Shown: piece by piece, positions 45,227 through 53,712 of the stretch
Layout of the letters: each line of letters opens with the position of its first letter
How positions within the stretch are numbered: the stretch's first letter is position 1
From: JADMIH01 sp036399775
Lineage (GTDB): Bacteria > Chloroflexota > Chloroflexia > QHBQ01 > JADMIH01
DNA length: 64,000 nt
Direction: 5' to 3'
Assembly: GCA_036399775.1 (NCBI GenBank)
Contig: DASWMJ010000097.1
Span: 1 to 64,000 of the forward strand
The notes under the pieces: model-generated
Seen by the model: the letters and a program-made list of their open reading frames with translations, nothing else
What the model was told of the DNA's origin: nothing
Database searches by the model: none
Translations under genes and position numbers: made by a program

Positions 45227-46179
45227 AACTCCCCGAAGGCGCGCTGCCCCTCTTGCGCTGCCCGGTCTGCCGCTCCCGGTTGGAATGGTACGCCGCGACG
45301 CTCCGGTGCGAGGCGGGGCACCCCAACTCGTCGTTCCCGGTAGTGGATGGCGTGCCCGTGCTCGTCAACGAGGCAAAAAGCGTCTTCACGCTCGCTGAGC
45401 TTGCGTCCGGGGGGGTGGCCACAGCCACGGATGCATCGGGCGCGCACTCACTCCTGAGCCGGATCATGCCCGATATCAATCTAAACGTGAGAGCGCCGCG
45501 CAACTACACAAAGCTCGCCCGTCTCTTACGTGAAAGGAGCACGTCCCCCAGAGTGTTGGTGATTGGTGGCCGCGTGCTCGGCTACGGCATGGATAGGCTG
45601 TTGCAGAATTGCCCCGGCATCGAGCTTGTGGAGACCGATGTCGCTTTCGGGCTGCGCACAGCCCTCATATGTGACGCGCACGACCTACCCTTCGACGACG
45701 CCTCTTTCGACGGGGTGATCATCCAGGCGGTGCTTGAATGTGTGGTGGACCCCAAGCGTTGCGTGGAGGAGGTCCACCGCGTGTTGAAGCCCAACGGGCT
45801 GGTGTATGCTGAGACTCCCTTCATGCAGCAGGTACACGCGGGGGCGTACGACTTCACCCGCTTCACCCACCTGGGCCACCGTTATCTCTTCCGCGACTTC
45901 AGCGAGATTGAAAGCGGCGTGGTGTGCGGTCCCAGCATGGCCCTCTGCTGGTCGGTGCAATACTTCCTCACAAGCTTCACCCGCTCACGCCGCGCTCGAC
46001 AGGGCATACGAGTGCTCGTACGCCTGAGCCTCTTCTGGCTCAAGTACCTCGATCGCTACCTGGCTGGTAAGCCGGGGAGCCTCGACGCAGCGTCGGGCTT
46101 ATACTTCATGGGGACGCGAAGCGAGCGCACCCTGCACCCACGCGAGCTGGTCAGGCTCTACAGGGGCATCATACGCTGA
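45223..46179 (+). CDS. SAM-dependent methyltransferase with zinc-ribbon N-terminus
   Basis: About 318 residues. A Trm112-like zinc ribbon (RCPVCRSRLEWYAATLRCEAG, split here as CPVC...C-x-AGH) opens the protein. A class I methyltransferase fold follows: VLVIGGRVLGYG (motif I), LPFDDASFDGVIIQAVLE and RVLKPNGLVYAETPF. It probably methylates a sugar or lipid-linked intermediate. TTG at 45223 overlaps the previous stop (TTGA) and has GAGGTG just upstream; a frame from 45148 would overlap the GT by 79 bases. It ends the plus-strand block. Confidence 0.82.
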   Translation: MKLPEGALPLLRCPVCRSRLEWYAATLRCEAGHPNSSFPVVDGVPVLVNEAKSVFTLAELASGGVATATDASGAHSLLSRIMPDINLNVRAPRNYTKLARLLRERSTSPRVLVIGGRVLGYGMDRLLQNCPGIELVETDVAFGLRTALICDAHDLPFDDASFDGVIIQAVLECVVDPKRCVEEVHRVLKPNGLVYAETPFMQQVHAGAYDFTRFTHLGHRYLFRDFSEIESGVVCGPSMALCWSVQYFLTSFTRSRRARQGIRVLVRLSLFWLKYLDRYLAGKPGSLDAASGLYFMGTRSERTLHPRELVRLYRGIIR

Positions 46180-46216
46180 CGGCAGACGATCTGCCAGGGG
46201 TAGAAGGAAGCAAAGA

Positions 46217-47410
46217 TTAGACGTTAGAGCGCTTCTGCCGCAGATAGCGCAGCCTTTCCAGCAGGCGCTGGGGCATGGCCCGCTTGGCGAGGTCGCGCGC
46301 TTTGCGGCGGGCGCTCTCCTGGCGAGCGAGCAGGCTTCCGGCGCTACCCTTCCTGTAGATGCGAACGGCCAGGCTATGGCGCGTCTTGCTGACCCAATCC
46401 GACTTATACGTCTCAGGGCCGCTCAGGAAGTCGTACTCGCGCAGGCCCATATCGAAGGCATCCCGGAAAGTCTCACCTATGAGCACGAGGCTGACGCTTT
46501 TATCGCGCCACGCGGGGTCCCAGCCGGGCAGGTAGTAGATGAACTTGTCGTGGTAGATGATGCCGTAGACGGAGGCCAGCGCCTTGTCGCCCAGCTTCAT
46601 GGTGTACATGCAGAGTTGCCCGCGCTCGGCGAGTAGCCGGGTAGCGTCGCGGTGGAACGCCTCTATGCTGGGGCCTTTGATAGCGTCAGAGCCACCCTCC
46701 ACCTCCCACCTTAGGGCGTGGAGGCGCATCAGGTCGGTGAGCGGCCCTGCCAGGAGCGCCGGGTCCCGCACTCGCTCTATCCGGTATCCTGGCTGCTTCT
46801 CAAGCCACTTGCGTCGCCGGAGGTAGTTCTCACGCCTGCTCGTCTTCCGCAAGAAGCTGTCGAACGTCTCGCCAGGCTCGAAGGTCTCGTAAGGCTGGCT
46901 TGAGCGCGGCGTGATTTGCATCTCATACTCATCAGAGGGAAAAATGTCACGCAACATGGGCAGGCTGGGTGATTGCGAGTCCATATCTACCAGGTCCAGC
47001 ATGTCCCATCCTGCGCGGGAGTCTCGCAACGCGGAGATAAGAGCATGGGAGATAGCCTCCTCATACCCATGCCTTACTATTATGTCAAGATACTCGCTGC
47101 CGACATAAGTCTCTCCGAGAAAGGCCACTCGCCTTATCGAACGCCCCATCACCCTTCGCTGATCCACACACAAAGGCAGCAAACCCAACAGTCGCCCGGA
47201 CTCTTCACGCGCCACAAGTATCCGCAAGGCGCGGTCAGAGCCGATACGCCGGTACCAGGAGTAGAGCCACTCCCACGAGCTGAAGGGGCCAGCGTCACTA
47301 TCGCCCAGCAACTCCGTCCAATCGGTACGCATCCCCGCAAAGGTAGCAACATCCTGCACCACCTCGACGGACGAGTACCGAGTACCGAGTACCGAGTACC
47401 GAGTGTTCAT
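46217..47410 (-). CDS. FemAB/CelD-like GNAT acyltransferase
   Basis: About 397 residues. It resembles the BioF2/CelD-type double-GNAT proteins common in polysaccharide loci: AGPFSSWEWLYSWYRRIGSD, LRILVAREESGRLLGLLPLC and, in the C-terminal half, LGDKALASVYGIIYHDKFIY and GLREYDFLSGPETYKSDW. It probably acylates an amino sugar; donor and acceptor are unknown. ATG at 47410 begins inside a heptamer repeat array, so residues 2-13 (NTRYSVLGTRYS) are repeat-encoded; ATG at 47437 is an alternative. A similar protein is encoded at 48716, on the other side of the DegT gene. Confidence 0.82.
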   Translation of the reverse strand: MNTRYSVLGTRYSSVEVVQDVATFAGMRTDWTELLGDSDAGPFSSWEWLYSWYRRIGSDRALRILVAREESGRLLGLLPLCVDQRRVMGRSIRRVAFLGETYVGSEYLDIIVRHGYEEAISHALISALRDSRAGWDMLDLVDMDSQSPSLPMLRDIFPSDEYEMQITPRSSQPYETFEPGETFDSFLRKTSRRENYLRRRKWLEKQPGYRIERVRDPALLAGPLTDLMRLHALRWEVEGGSDAIKGPSIEAFHRDATRLLAERGQLCMYTMKLGDKALASVYGIIYHDKFIYYLPGWDPAWRDKSVSLVLIGETFRDAFDMGLREYDFLSGPETYKSDWVSKTRHSLAVRIYRKGSAGSLLARQESARRKARDLAKRAMPQRLLERLRYLRQKRSNV

Positions 47411-47552
47411 GTTTGACTCTTGTAGCTTACTCATCATAGCAACTTAATTAAGCTCATCAATAGCATACCATCTTAAAGCACTCAGCACTCAGCACTCAGC
47501 ACTCAGCACTCAGCACTCGGTACTCGGTACTCGGTACTCGGTACTCGGTACT
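47374..47552. repeat. inverted heptamer arrays around a gene start and a gene end
   Basis: GAGTACC units (47374-47405) form the first codons of the acyltransferase gene. CACTCAG units (from about 47479) followed by TACTCGG units (to 47552) run up to the stop codon of the DegT gene. The TACTCGG and GAGTACC arrays are inverted copies of each other. Confidence 0.9.
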
Positions 47553-48731
47553 TCAGACCGACTCGCGTACTGCCTGGGCTACTTGCTGCATGGTTTCGAG
47601 GGTGAGGTCCTGATGGCAGGGGATCTCAAGCACGCTACGGCGCAGCCAGGCGGCGTCGGGGAACTCGTTAGGGTCGCAGTCGCGGTGGAAGTTGCGCCAG
47701 AAGTCTATGGACTCTATGCCCCGCGCCGCCAGACGCTCCATCACCGACTCCTTCTCCTCCAAGATGAGCGGGTAGAAGAGCGGGCAGATGCCTGGAGGCA
47801 GGCCGTCGAACAGGGGAGGCGACACTGTTCGCAGTTGCTCCAAAAGGAAGCGGTAGTTGCGGCGGCGAATCTTCACGATGCGCGCCATGTCTTGCGACCC
47901 GATGATACGCAGGCTGATGGAGCTGATGCCGAGGTCAACGTGCTCACGGTTGAAGTGGTCGCTGCCCGTAGTGACGCGCTCTATATTGGCTGCCTCAACG
48001 GTACGCCTTCCCAGGCGGCGGACGCCCGCACGCAACGCACGGCCCACACTACCACCGCGCATCTCTATGTTCTGTAGTAGGGAGGACATGAGGTGGCTGA
48101 AAGTCGAGGTCGTAGGCGGCGGCATCGGGCGAGGCAAATCGTAGTGGTTAGAACCGTTAATTACCATCGCGCCGCCGTTCGGCAAGGGCAGGGTCTTGTA
48201 CAGACAGAAGATGCTTACGTCGCCTGTGGAACCGAGCGGCTTATCGCCCTGCGCCGACAGGAGAGAGAGCGCGCAATCTTCAATGAGAGGTAGGCCGTGC
48301 TTATCCGCAAGCTCCCTCATCTCCTCAACCGGGCCGGGAAAGCCCGCGAAATGTATCAGGTATAGCGCCTTCGTTTCGCGGGTGATACGGCGCGCCACCT
48401 CAGAGGGGTCAACGTCCCACCTGCGGCCTACTGGGTAGAAGCGCAGTCTCGACCCTGCGTCAGCAAGCGCCTCAATCTCAACGCCGTGGTGGTATGCCGG
48501 CACCAACACTTCTCCACTTTCCAGGCCGAGCATCTTGACCGTGCGCCAGATAGCGTTGCGGGCGAAATAGAAATAGAGCGCGTTAGGCTGGCAGAAAGGC
48601 AGAAAGCGTGCAGAGTCTCCGCGTGTGAACAGCATCCTGGGCCAGAGGGCCGCAAGGGCCGGGACAAAGAGGCTGTGGTCGTTTGCAGTCGCTCGTGGGG
48701 CGGCCAGCCTCTGGGTCATCGCGTGCGCCAT
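47553..48731 (-). CDS. DegT/DnrJ/EryC1/StrS-type aminotransferase
   Basis: A 392-residue PLP enzyme of the sugar-aminotransferase group. LVPAYHHGVEIEAL, LPLIEDCALSLLS (D152 contacts the PLP nitrogen) and CLYKTLPLPNGGAMVI (K179 forms the Schiff base) are present. It would convert a keto sugar nucleotide to an amino sugar. The Lys region deviates from the usual S-x-H-x2-K-x6-GG, so an unusual substrate is possible. It overlaps the upstream acyltransferase gene by 16 bases. Amino sugar formation followed by N-acylation by the neighbours is a reasonable inference. Confidence 0.88.
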   Translation of the reverse strand: MAHAMTQRLAAPRATANDHSLFVPALAALWPRMLFTRGDSARFLPFCQPNALYFYFARNAIWRTVKMLGLESGEVLVPAYHHGVEIEALADAGSRLRFYPVGRRWDVDPSEVARRITRETKALYLIHFAGFPGPVEEMRELADKHGLPLIEDCALSLLSAQGDKPLGSTGDVSIFCLYKTLPLPNGGAMVINGSNHYDLPRPMPPPTTSTFSHLMSSLLQNIEMRGGSVGRALRAGVRRLGRRTVEAANIERVTTGSDHFNREHVDLGISSISLRIIGSQDMARIVKIRRRNYRFLLEQLRTVSPPLFDGLPPGICPLFYPLILEEKESVMERLAARGIESIDFWRNFHRDCDPNEFPDAAWLRRSVLEIPCHQDLTLETMQQVAQAVRESV

Positions 48732-49888
48732 CGTGCCACCAATCCTTTCGCCGCAGGGGAAAGCTTGAATTTAGCCTTATGAAGCAGCCTTCCGTAAGGG
48801 GAGTCACGGAAGATGAACAGCCAGGTGTGGGGGCGAACGTGCTCTGTCCAATCGCGCTTCCAGGTCATGTCGGGACCGAGGAAGTCGAACTCCTCGAAGC
48901 CTCTCGCTACGCAGTCCTTTAGCACTTCGTCCATGAGCAGTTGGCCTGGGCTGCACTCCCTGTACGCCTCGTCGTATGCGGGCTTGAGCAAGTAGTAGCG
49001 GCGGCCATATTCCAGTCCATAGTGGAAAGCTATAGGCTTGCCGTCCAGGCGAAGGAAATAGAGGGCGAGATGGTCACCGTAGGAGGCGGTGCGGGCAAGC
49101 TCGGTGTAGAAGCCCCAGGTGGCGTTGTCCTGGGCGATGGCCGTGCCGCCCCTGCCCTTCCAGCCGCTCTGCTCCAACGCGTAGCCCTCTTCGAGCTTTC
49201 CGTCCAACTCCATGCCGCCCGTGACGCACTCCACCGTGACGCGCCCCATCTCTTCCAGCTTCTTGCGCCGTCTCCGCAGGTTCGCCCTGAACTTCGAGGA
49301 GAGTTGGGCCTGAAATTCTGCATAGGTGCCGGGGAGTGGGATATAGGGAGATTGCAGAGATGTCCATGTGCCCACCGGCGAGCCTGCCAGCCTCGCGGCC
49401 TCGTAGAGATGCCAGGCGTTGCCCCCTTGCAGCACGTCGTCTATGCGGAGCACATCCCACGATTTATCGGTGGAAAGATGCCGGAAGAAAGCCCGCCCGG
49501 CGGCCCCGGCGTTCAAGGCCAGGAGGTCGAAACGGGGCGAGTGAAAGTTGGCCGTTGCGGTGAGTTGGCGAGTGGGCATGCCAAGCAAGGAACCACGCTC
49601 CTGCATGAGGGGCAGCGCAGCCACCAGCGTACCGTGCTCATCTCGTCCCACAAGTATGCGGAGGCGGGTGCGAGGCGCGAAATTGTCTATCCAGATGCGG
49701 ATGAAATCGTGCCTGTAGAACGGCCCTGCGTTGGTCGTGGCAACCAGCGCGTCCCACTCGGCTTCCAGCGATATAAACGTGGCGCGGTCGTTGACCTCTG
49801 TGACCGCTATGGTAGAGGATGTCTCAGGCGCGGCAAATAGCAGAACATCTATAGACAGATCTGGTTTTCTTGTAAGGGTATCTATCAT
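48716..49888 (-). CDS. FemAB/CelD-like GNAT acyltransferase
   Basis: A 390-residue double-GNAT protein like that at 46217. It has NAGPFYRHDFIRIWIDNFAP, LRILVGRDEHGTLVAALPLM, KFRANLRRRRKKLEEMG, then LDGKPIAFHYGLEYGRRYYL and FEEFDFLGPDMTWKRDW. The basic RRRRKK segment is also seen in the relative (RRENYLRRRKW). It is probably an acyltransferase acting on the amino sugar made by the overlapping DegT gene. Confidence 0.83.
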   Translation of the reverse strand: MIDTLTRKPDLSIDVLLFAAPETSSTIAVTEVNDRATFISLEAEWDALVATTNAGPFYRHDFIRIWIDNFAPRTRLRILVGRDEHGTLVAALPLMQERGSLLGMPTRQLTATANFHSPRFDLLALNAGAAGRAFFRHLSTDKSWDVLRIDDVLQGGNAWHLYEAARLAGSPVGTWTSLQSPYIPLPGTYAEFQAQLSSKFRANLRRRRKKLEEMGRVTVECVTGGMELDGKLEEGYALEQSGWKGRGGTAIAQDNATWGFYTELARTASYGDHLALYFLRLDGKPIAFHYGLEYGRRYYLLKPAYDEAYRECSPGQLLMDEVLKDCVARGFEEFDFLGPDMTWKRDWTEHVRPHTWLFIFRDSPYGRLLHKAKFKLSPAAKGLVARWRTR

Positions 49889-49915
49889 GGGGGCTGTCTC
49901 TTACCTGGACGTTCC

Positions 49916-50926
49916 CTATAGGGTTAGAGAGAATTCAGATGGAGGGGCGGCGGTACGACGGTATGGCACGAGGCGGCGAAGTCGAAGCAAAGCGGTGCGG
50001 CCAAACATAGCCCTGAACAGCACACCCAGCTTGAGCTTCGTTTCATAAGTGGGGTCCAGGAGCAAAGAGGCCAAAGCCAGGGAGCGCGCCTGCCAGCTAG
50101 GAGCAGGTTGTTCGAGGAGCGCGGCAGCAGTGTAGTAGCAATTCATGCTCTGCGCGGCCAGCAGCAATCTCAGGCGGGAGAGAGGCGATCTTTCGGCGCG
50201 GATATACTTGCCCTGGATCACGCGGTTCGACCTGTACCTGTCCCACGCTGGGCGAGCCGTGAGGCTGCCTGGGTGGCGCATGAATAAAATAAGGGTCGCG
50301 TCAACCACGCCTATGGGGTACTCGCGGGCGATGCGTATCCACATGTCCCAGTCCTGGCCCAGGCGCATCGTTTCATCGAACATACCCACTCGCTCGAAGC
50401 ACTCCCGCCTGATGAGCGTCAGGGAGGGGTTGCCGACGACGTTTTCTACTAATATCTGCCGGTACATATCAGCCGCGCCGACTGGCTTACGATGTAGCCA
50501 CAACGGTTCCGCGCCGTTAGAGTAGATTTGCCATTCGCTGCCCGTCACCAACCCGGCTGCCGGGTAGCGGCGCAGGTGCTCCACCTGTAGGGCCAGCTTG
50601 TCGGGGAGCCATTGGTCGTCGCCGTCCAGGAAGGCCACCAAATCTGACTTGCTCTCCACGATGCCCTTGTTGCGTGCCGACCCCGCACCGCCGTTCTCTT
50701 TGTAGACGTAGCGCACGCCTGCATGTGCATATTTCGCGACGACCTGGGCAGTGTCGTCAGTAGAGCCGTCGTCCACCACTATGATCTCGTCGGGGCGGTG
50801 GGTCTGGTTGAGCACACTCGTGATCGAGGTGTCGAGGAAGCGCGCGTAGTTATAGGCGGTGATGACCGCGCTGATGCTGGGTTCCCTAGAATTTCGAAAT
50901 TCGGAAGCTGCCTGCGGCCTGTTCAC
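49916..50926 (-). CDS. glycosyltransferase family 2
   Basis: A 336-residue GT-A enzyme. It opens with ISAVITAYNYARFLDTSITS, then VDDGSTDDTAQVV, RYVYKENGGAGSARNKGI and LVAFLDGDDQW (the DxD metal site). RLGQDWDMWIRIAREYPIGV carries the catalytic base region. It adds a sugar from a nucleotide donor in the cytoplasm. GTG at 50926 overlaps the stop of the initiating transferase by four bases (GTGA), which favours this start over a frame reaching 51079 and suggests translational coupling. It would be a natural second step after chain initiation. Confidence 0.9.
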   Translation of the reverse strand: MNRPQAASEFRNSREPSISAVITAYNYARFLDTSITSVLNQTHRPDEIIVVDDGSTDDTAQVVAKYAHAGVRYVYKENGGAGSARNKGIVESKSDLVAFLDGDDQWLPDKLALQVEHLRRYPAAGLVTGSEWQIYSNGAEPLWLHRKPVGAADMYRQILVENVVGNPSLTLIRRECFERVGMFDETMRLGQDWDMWIRIAREYPIGVVDATLILFMRHPGSLTARPAWDRYRSNRVIQGKYIRAERSPLSRLRLLLAAQSMNCYYTAAALLEQPAPSWQARSLALASLLLDPTYETKLKLGVLFRAMFGRTALLRLRRLVPYRRTAAPPSEFSLTL

Positions 50927-52449
50927 TTTCCACCCAGCTTGAGCACTACCGATACCGTGCGCAGCATAATCAGCAGGTCGAGGTAGAGGGACTCGTTCTT
51001 TATGTAGTACAGGTCGTACTCCACCTTTCGCAATGCGTCCCGCAGGGTGTTGCCGTAGCCGTAGCTGACCTGGGCCCAACCTGTGAGGCCGGGGCGGACG
51101 GCGCGGCGGGCGCGGTAGAAGGGTATCTCGCGCTCAAGCTCCTCGTCGAACTCAGGGCGCTCCGGGCGCGGGCCGACGAAGCTCATATCGCCCACAAGCA
51201 CGTTCCAAAGCTGGGGTATCTCGTCCAGGCGGCTCTTGCGGAGGATACGGCCCACGCGGGTGATGCGCGAATCGCCGTCTATGGCCCACACAGCGCCCGT
51301 GTTGGCCTCGGCGTCCTGCCGCATCGAGCGGAACTTCATAATCTTGAAGATCTTGCCACCGCGCCCCACGCGCACCTGCTTGAAGAAGATCGGCCCAGGC
51401 GAATCCAGCCTGATAGCGAGGGCTATCAAGGGCAATATGGGCGACGTGACAAGAAGCATCAGGAGGGCGAGCGCCATGTCCATCACGCGCTTCACAACCC
51501 TGTAAGTGCGGGCGGTAGCCTTGATGTTGGCGGTCAATGCAACATAATAGTCGTCGCCCAGGTGGGACACGGGCACCCGCCCGGTGAGGTCCTGGTACAG
51601 GGCAAACATGGGCGTAATCTGAGTGCCGCCCTCGTGGAGGAGCGACAGCGTATGTACCAGAGGCCCGGTCTGGAGGGGGTTCGCCAGCACAATCTGGTCT
51701 ATCCCTATGCGGTCATTCACCGAGAGCAGCTCGGTAGTCGGGAGGGCCAGGGGGTCTGTGGCTTTGCGGCCGGGCGAATGCGAAGGGGTGTCGTCGAAGT
51801 AGCCCAGGAACTCGTAAGTGTTGCCGTCGTACCGGGTGATGGCTTCCACCATCTCCAGGCCGTCCTGGTTAGCGCCCACGACCACCACGCGCCGCTTGAG
51901 TGGGGCGTGGCTGAGGAAAGACGAGACGGCGGCGCGCCCTATCAGCAGAGGCACGATGAGGAACAGCACGGCTATCGTCTCGCTGATGCGCGGGCGGACA
52001 ACGGGCAGGAAGCCGCCGGTGAGCCAGGCGAACAGGACGTAAGCTGTGATGGTAACCAGCAGCACCTTCGCGCCGGAGTAGGCGTTGTGGAACCGCTTCA
52101 TCATGATGGGTACTTTATAAGCGTCGAGCGCGTCAGCGAAGAAGAGCCAGAGCACGGATAGCGCGAGCAAGCTGAGCGCGACGGAGCCTGCGGCGTAATT
52201 CCGGTCACTCTGAGACAGGATTATGAGCGCGCCGCCCGTGACGACTACCCAATCCACAACCATTTGCAATAGCTTGCGCTCGCCCAGCCGGAGGCCGCTT
52301 ATCTTCTGCCGGGAGGCGATCGAGGGGGCCAGGAAACGTCGCTGCGCGCGACGCCTGGCGTTGTTTGTCAGTATAGAATCGGCCAGCGATACGCCTGCCC
52401 ACCGGCTGACGCTCTTCCGATCACTGAGGAAATCTGGAGTCTGTGCCAT
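50923..52449 (-). CDS. polyprenyl-phosphate sugar-1-phosphate transferase (WcaJ-like)
   Basis: A 508-residue initiating transferase. About four or five N-terminal membrane helices lead to a CoA-binding-like middle domain (VVVVGANQDGLEMVEAITRY). A C-terminal catalytic domain follows with FFKQVRVGRGGKIFKIMKFR, RSRLDEIPQLWNVLVGDMSF (here KSRLDEIPQ), VGPRPERPEF and RPGLTGWAQV. It moves a sugar-1-phosphate onto undecaprenyl phosphate, the first step of the repeat unit. It is the first gene of the minus-strand block and has a promoter with the shared upstream box. Confidence 0.94.
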   Translation of the reverse strand: MAQTPDFLSDRKSVSRWAGVSLADSILTNNARRRAQRRFLAPSIASRQKISGLRLGERKLLQMVVDWVVVTGGALIILSQSDRNYAAGSVALSLLALSVLWLFFADALDAYKVPIMMKRFHNAYSGAKVLLVTITAYVLFAWLTGGFLPVVRPRISETIAVLFLIVPLLIGRAAVSSFLSHAPLKRRVVVVGANQDGLEMVEAITRYDGNTYEFLGYFDDTPSHSPGRKATDPLALPTTELLSVNDRIGIDQIVLANPLQTGPLVHTLSLLHEGGTQITPMFALYQDLTGRVPVSHLGDDYYVALTANIKATARTYRVVKRVMDMALALLMLLVTSPILPLIALAIRLDSPGPIFFKQVRVGRGGKIFKIMKFRSMRQDAEANTGAVWAIDGDSRITRVGRILRKSRLDEIPQLWNVLVGDMSFVGPRPERPEFDEELEREIPFYRARRAVRPGLTGWAQVSYGYGNTLRDALRKVEYDLYYIKNESLYLDLLIMLRTVSVVLKLGGK

Positions 52450-52660
52450 TTCGTTCTGCCCTTCGGAGGTGGTAACTACACATCACGCCGCGCCCGCGTG
52501 CTGTTATTACTCAGCCTCATCCTGATGGTTCTTCCTTGCTATGTTGCCAGTAATATCTACGTGCCTGATTGCGTGCAGGGGAGATGCAAATATGTTTGGC
52601 CTGGTGCATGGTGGAGGTGGTTGTATCTGCTGTGCCGTGGTATTTATGTGAGCACCGTAT

Positions 52661-52735
52661 GGTACTAATACTTACTTGCCATAATTCTAACTTATCAATC
52701 CTCGGTGCCAATCACCCGAAAGAGTTAGATTTGGG
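52661..52735 (-). promoter_or_regulatory. promoter of the initiating transferase with shared box
   Basis: Minus strand: TTGGCA (52711-52706), 16 bases, TAGAAT (52689-52684). Upstream and overlapping the -35 box is a box (52735-52709) containing AAATCTAACTCTTTCGGGTG. ATTAGTACC follows 14 bases after the -10 box (52669-52661). The same layout is found at 41.9 and 53.7 kb. The rest of the 331-bp gap shows nothing else. Confidence 0.6.
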
Positions 52736-52780
52736 TGAATACGGGGTTACGTGTGACCAACTGGTCGTGTAATTGTGCGG

Positions 52781-53599
52781 TTATGGGCCGCTGTAACATA
52801 TAGTGACGAACTTCGAGAGCTGGCCGCGTGTGGCGATATTGCTGGGGCGGAAGTATGGCCTGCCCTGCTCGCCGCAGGGTTCGCCTGGCCCGCCGCACGG
52901 ATAACCACCTATGTTACCCCGGTCTGCTCCCGTCTCGATAAAGAGTGCGAATGGGTTATCGGCGGTCACATCGGCGTAGTTCGACTTCTCCGGGTTGCAG
53001 TAGAGCCAGCCCGCCGCGTTCACCACCATTTTCATCATCTGCCCGCGAGTGACGCTAGCGCCCGACCTGAAGTAGCTGCCACCGCACGGTTCGCCCACAC
53101 TCCCGCACGCATAGCCGCTGATGTATCCGCGACATGCCATCCACAGGGTATGCTCGTAAAAGCTGCTGCCGGGAGGCACGTCTGCAAAGCCTGCCGTGCA
53201 AGGCGCAGGCTCCGGTGTAGAGGGTATTTGTGGGGCGTTAGCGATGGGAGTGCCAACGGGACAGGGCGTATTGCTATAAGCAATCCATAGCTTCAAAGCA
53301 CGAAGCGTGCCAACGTCATACGGCCCGCCGTCCAATACCTCTAGCCGCCATAGGCCATAGGAAGCTTGGCCTACCAGGGGAGATAAACTCCCTTCTTCGG
53401 GCAGGTACGTGCCCTGGCCCGGAGGGCACGTTGTACCTATTATAACGCTGCCACCCCCCTGCGAGATAGCAAAACCCGTATTAGTGGCGGTCCATACGCT
53501 GCTGCCACAAACGTGGGTGAATAGCTCCACCCGCGTGCCTTGCGGGCTAATCAGGAAAATTACATAAGCTAGAGATACAGACTTGCGGGCTACAAACAT
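52781..53599 (-). CDS. P-domain and S-layer-like repeat protein, no signal peptide
   Basis: About 272 residues. The N-terminus begins directly in what looks like a proprotein-convertase P domain (VIFLISPQGTRVELF then GLWRLEVLDGGPYDVGTLRA). Two or three degenerate S-layer-homology repeats follow: GFADVPPGSSFYEH, ASVTRGQMMKMV, ADNPFALFIE and NIATRGQLSKFV. YPCG and EPCG inserts match those of the large protein at 24122. Known relatives are exported, but no signal peptide is visible here, and the first P-domain strands appear to be missing. The gene is therefore probably 5'-truncated. Yet GGGAG precedes the ATG at 53599 and a promoter like that of wzx lies upstream, so it may still be expressed. 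Confidence 0.72.
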   Translation of the reverse strand: MFVARKSVSLAYVIFLISPQGTRVELFTHVCGSSVWTATNTGFAISQGGGSVIIGTTCPPGQGTYLPEEGSLSPLVGQASYGLWRLEVLDGGPYDVGTLRALKLWIAYSNTPCPVGTPIANAPQIPSTPEPAPCTAGFADVPPGSSFYEHTLWMACRGYISGYACGSVGEPCGGSYFRSGASVTRGQMMKMVVNAAGWLYCNPEKSNYADVTADNPFALFIETGADRGNIGGYPCGGPGEPCGEQGRPYFRPSNIATRGQLSKFVTICYSGP

Positions 53600-53625
53600 C
53601 AGGCGCACTCCCGGTAGCGCAACAG

Positions 53626-53698
53626 GGTACTAATACCGACTATACAATTCTACAGGAGAAATGCAACCGGCTAATCATCCGAAGATATTAGATTTGTG
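53626..53698 (-). promoter_or_regulatory. promoter of the P-domain/S-layer-like gene with shared box
   Basis: Minus strand: TTAGCC (53674-53669), 16 bases, TAGAAT (53652-53647). Directly upstream is CAAATCTAATATCTTCGGAT (within 53698-53671). ATTAGTACC follows 12 bases after the -10 box (53634-53626). Confidence 0.55.
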
Positions 53699-53712
53699 TG
53701 CTACGAGCAGCG

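Noticed and set aside
46184..46203. Small palindrome GGCAGACGATCTGCC between two convergent genes
   Set aside because: The stem is short and no T run follows, so it is not called a terminator.
47479..47552. Possible CRISPR array
   Set aside because: The units are only 7 bases long and directly adjacent without spacers; they belong to the heptamer repeat family.
49916..51079. Longer frame for the family 2 glycosyltransferase
   Set aside because: It would overlap the initiating transferase by more than 150 bases; GTG 50926 with a four-base overlap fits better.
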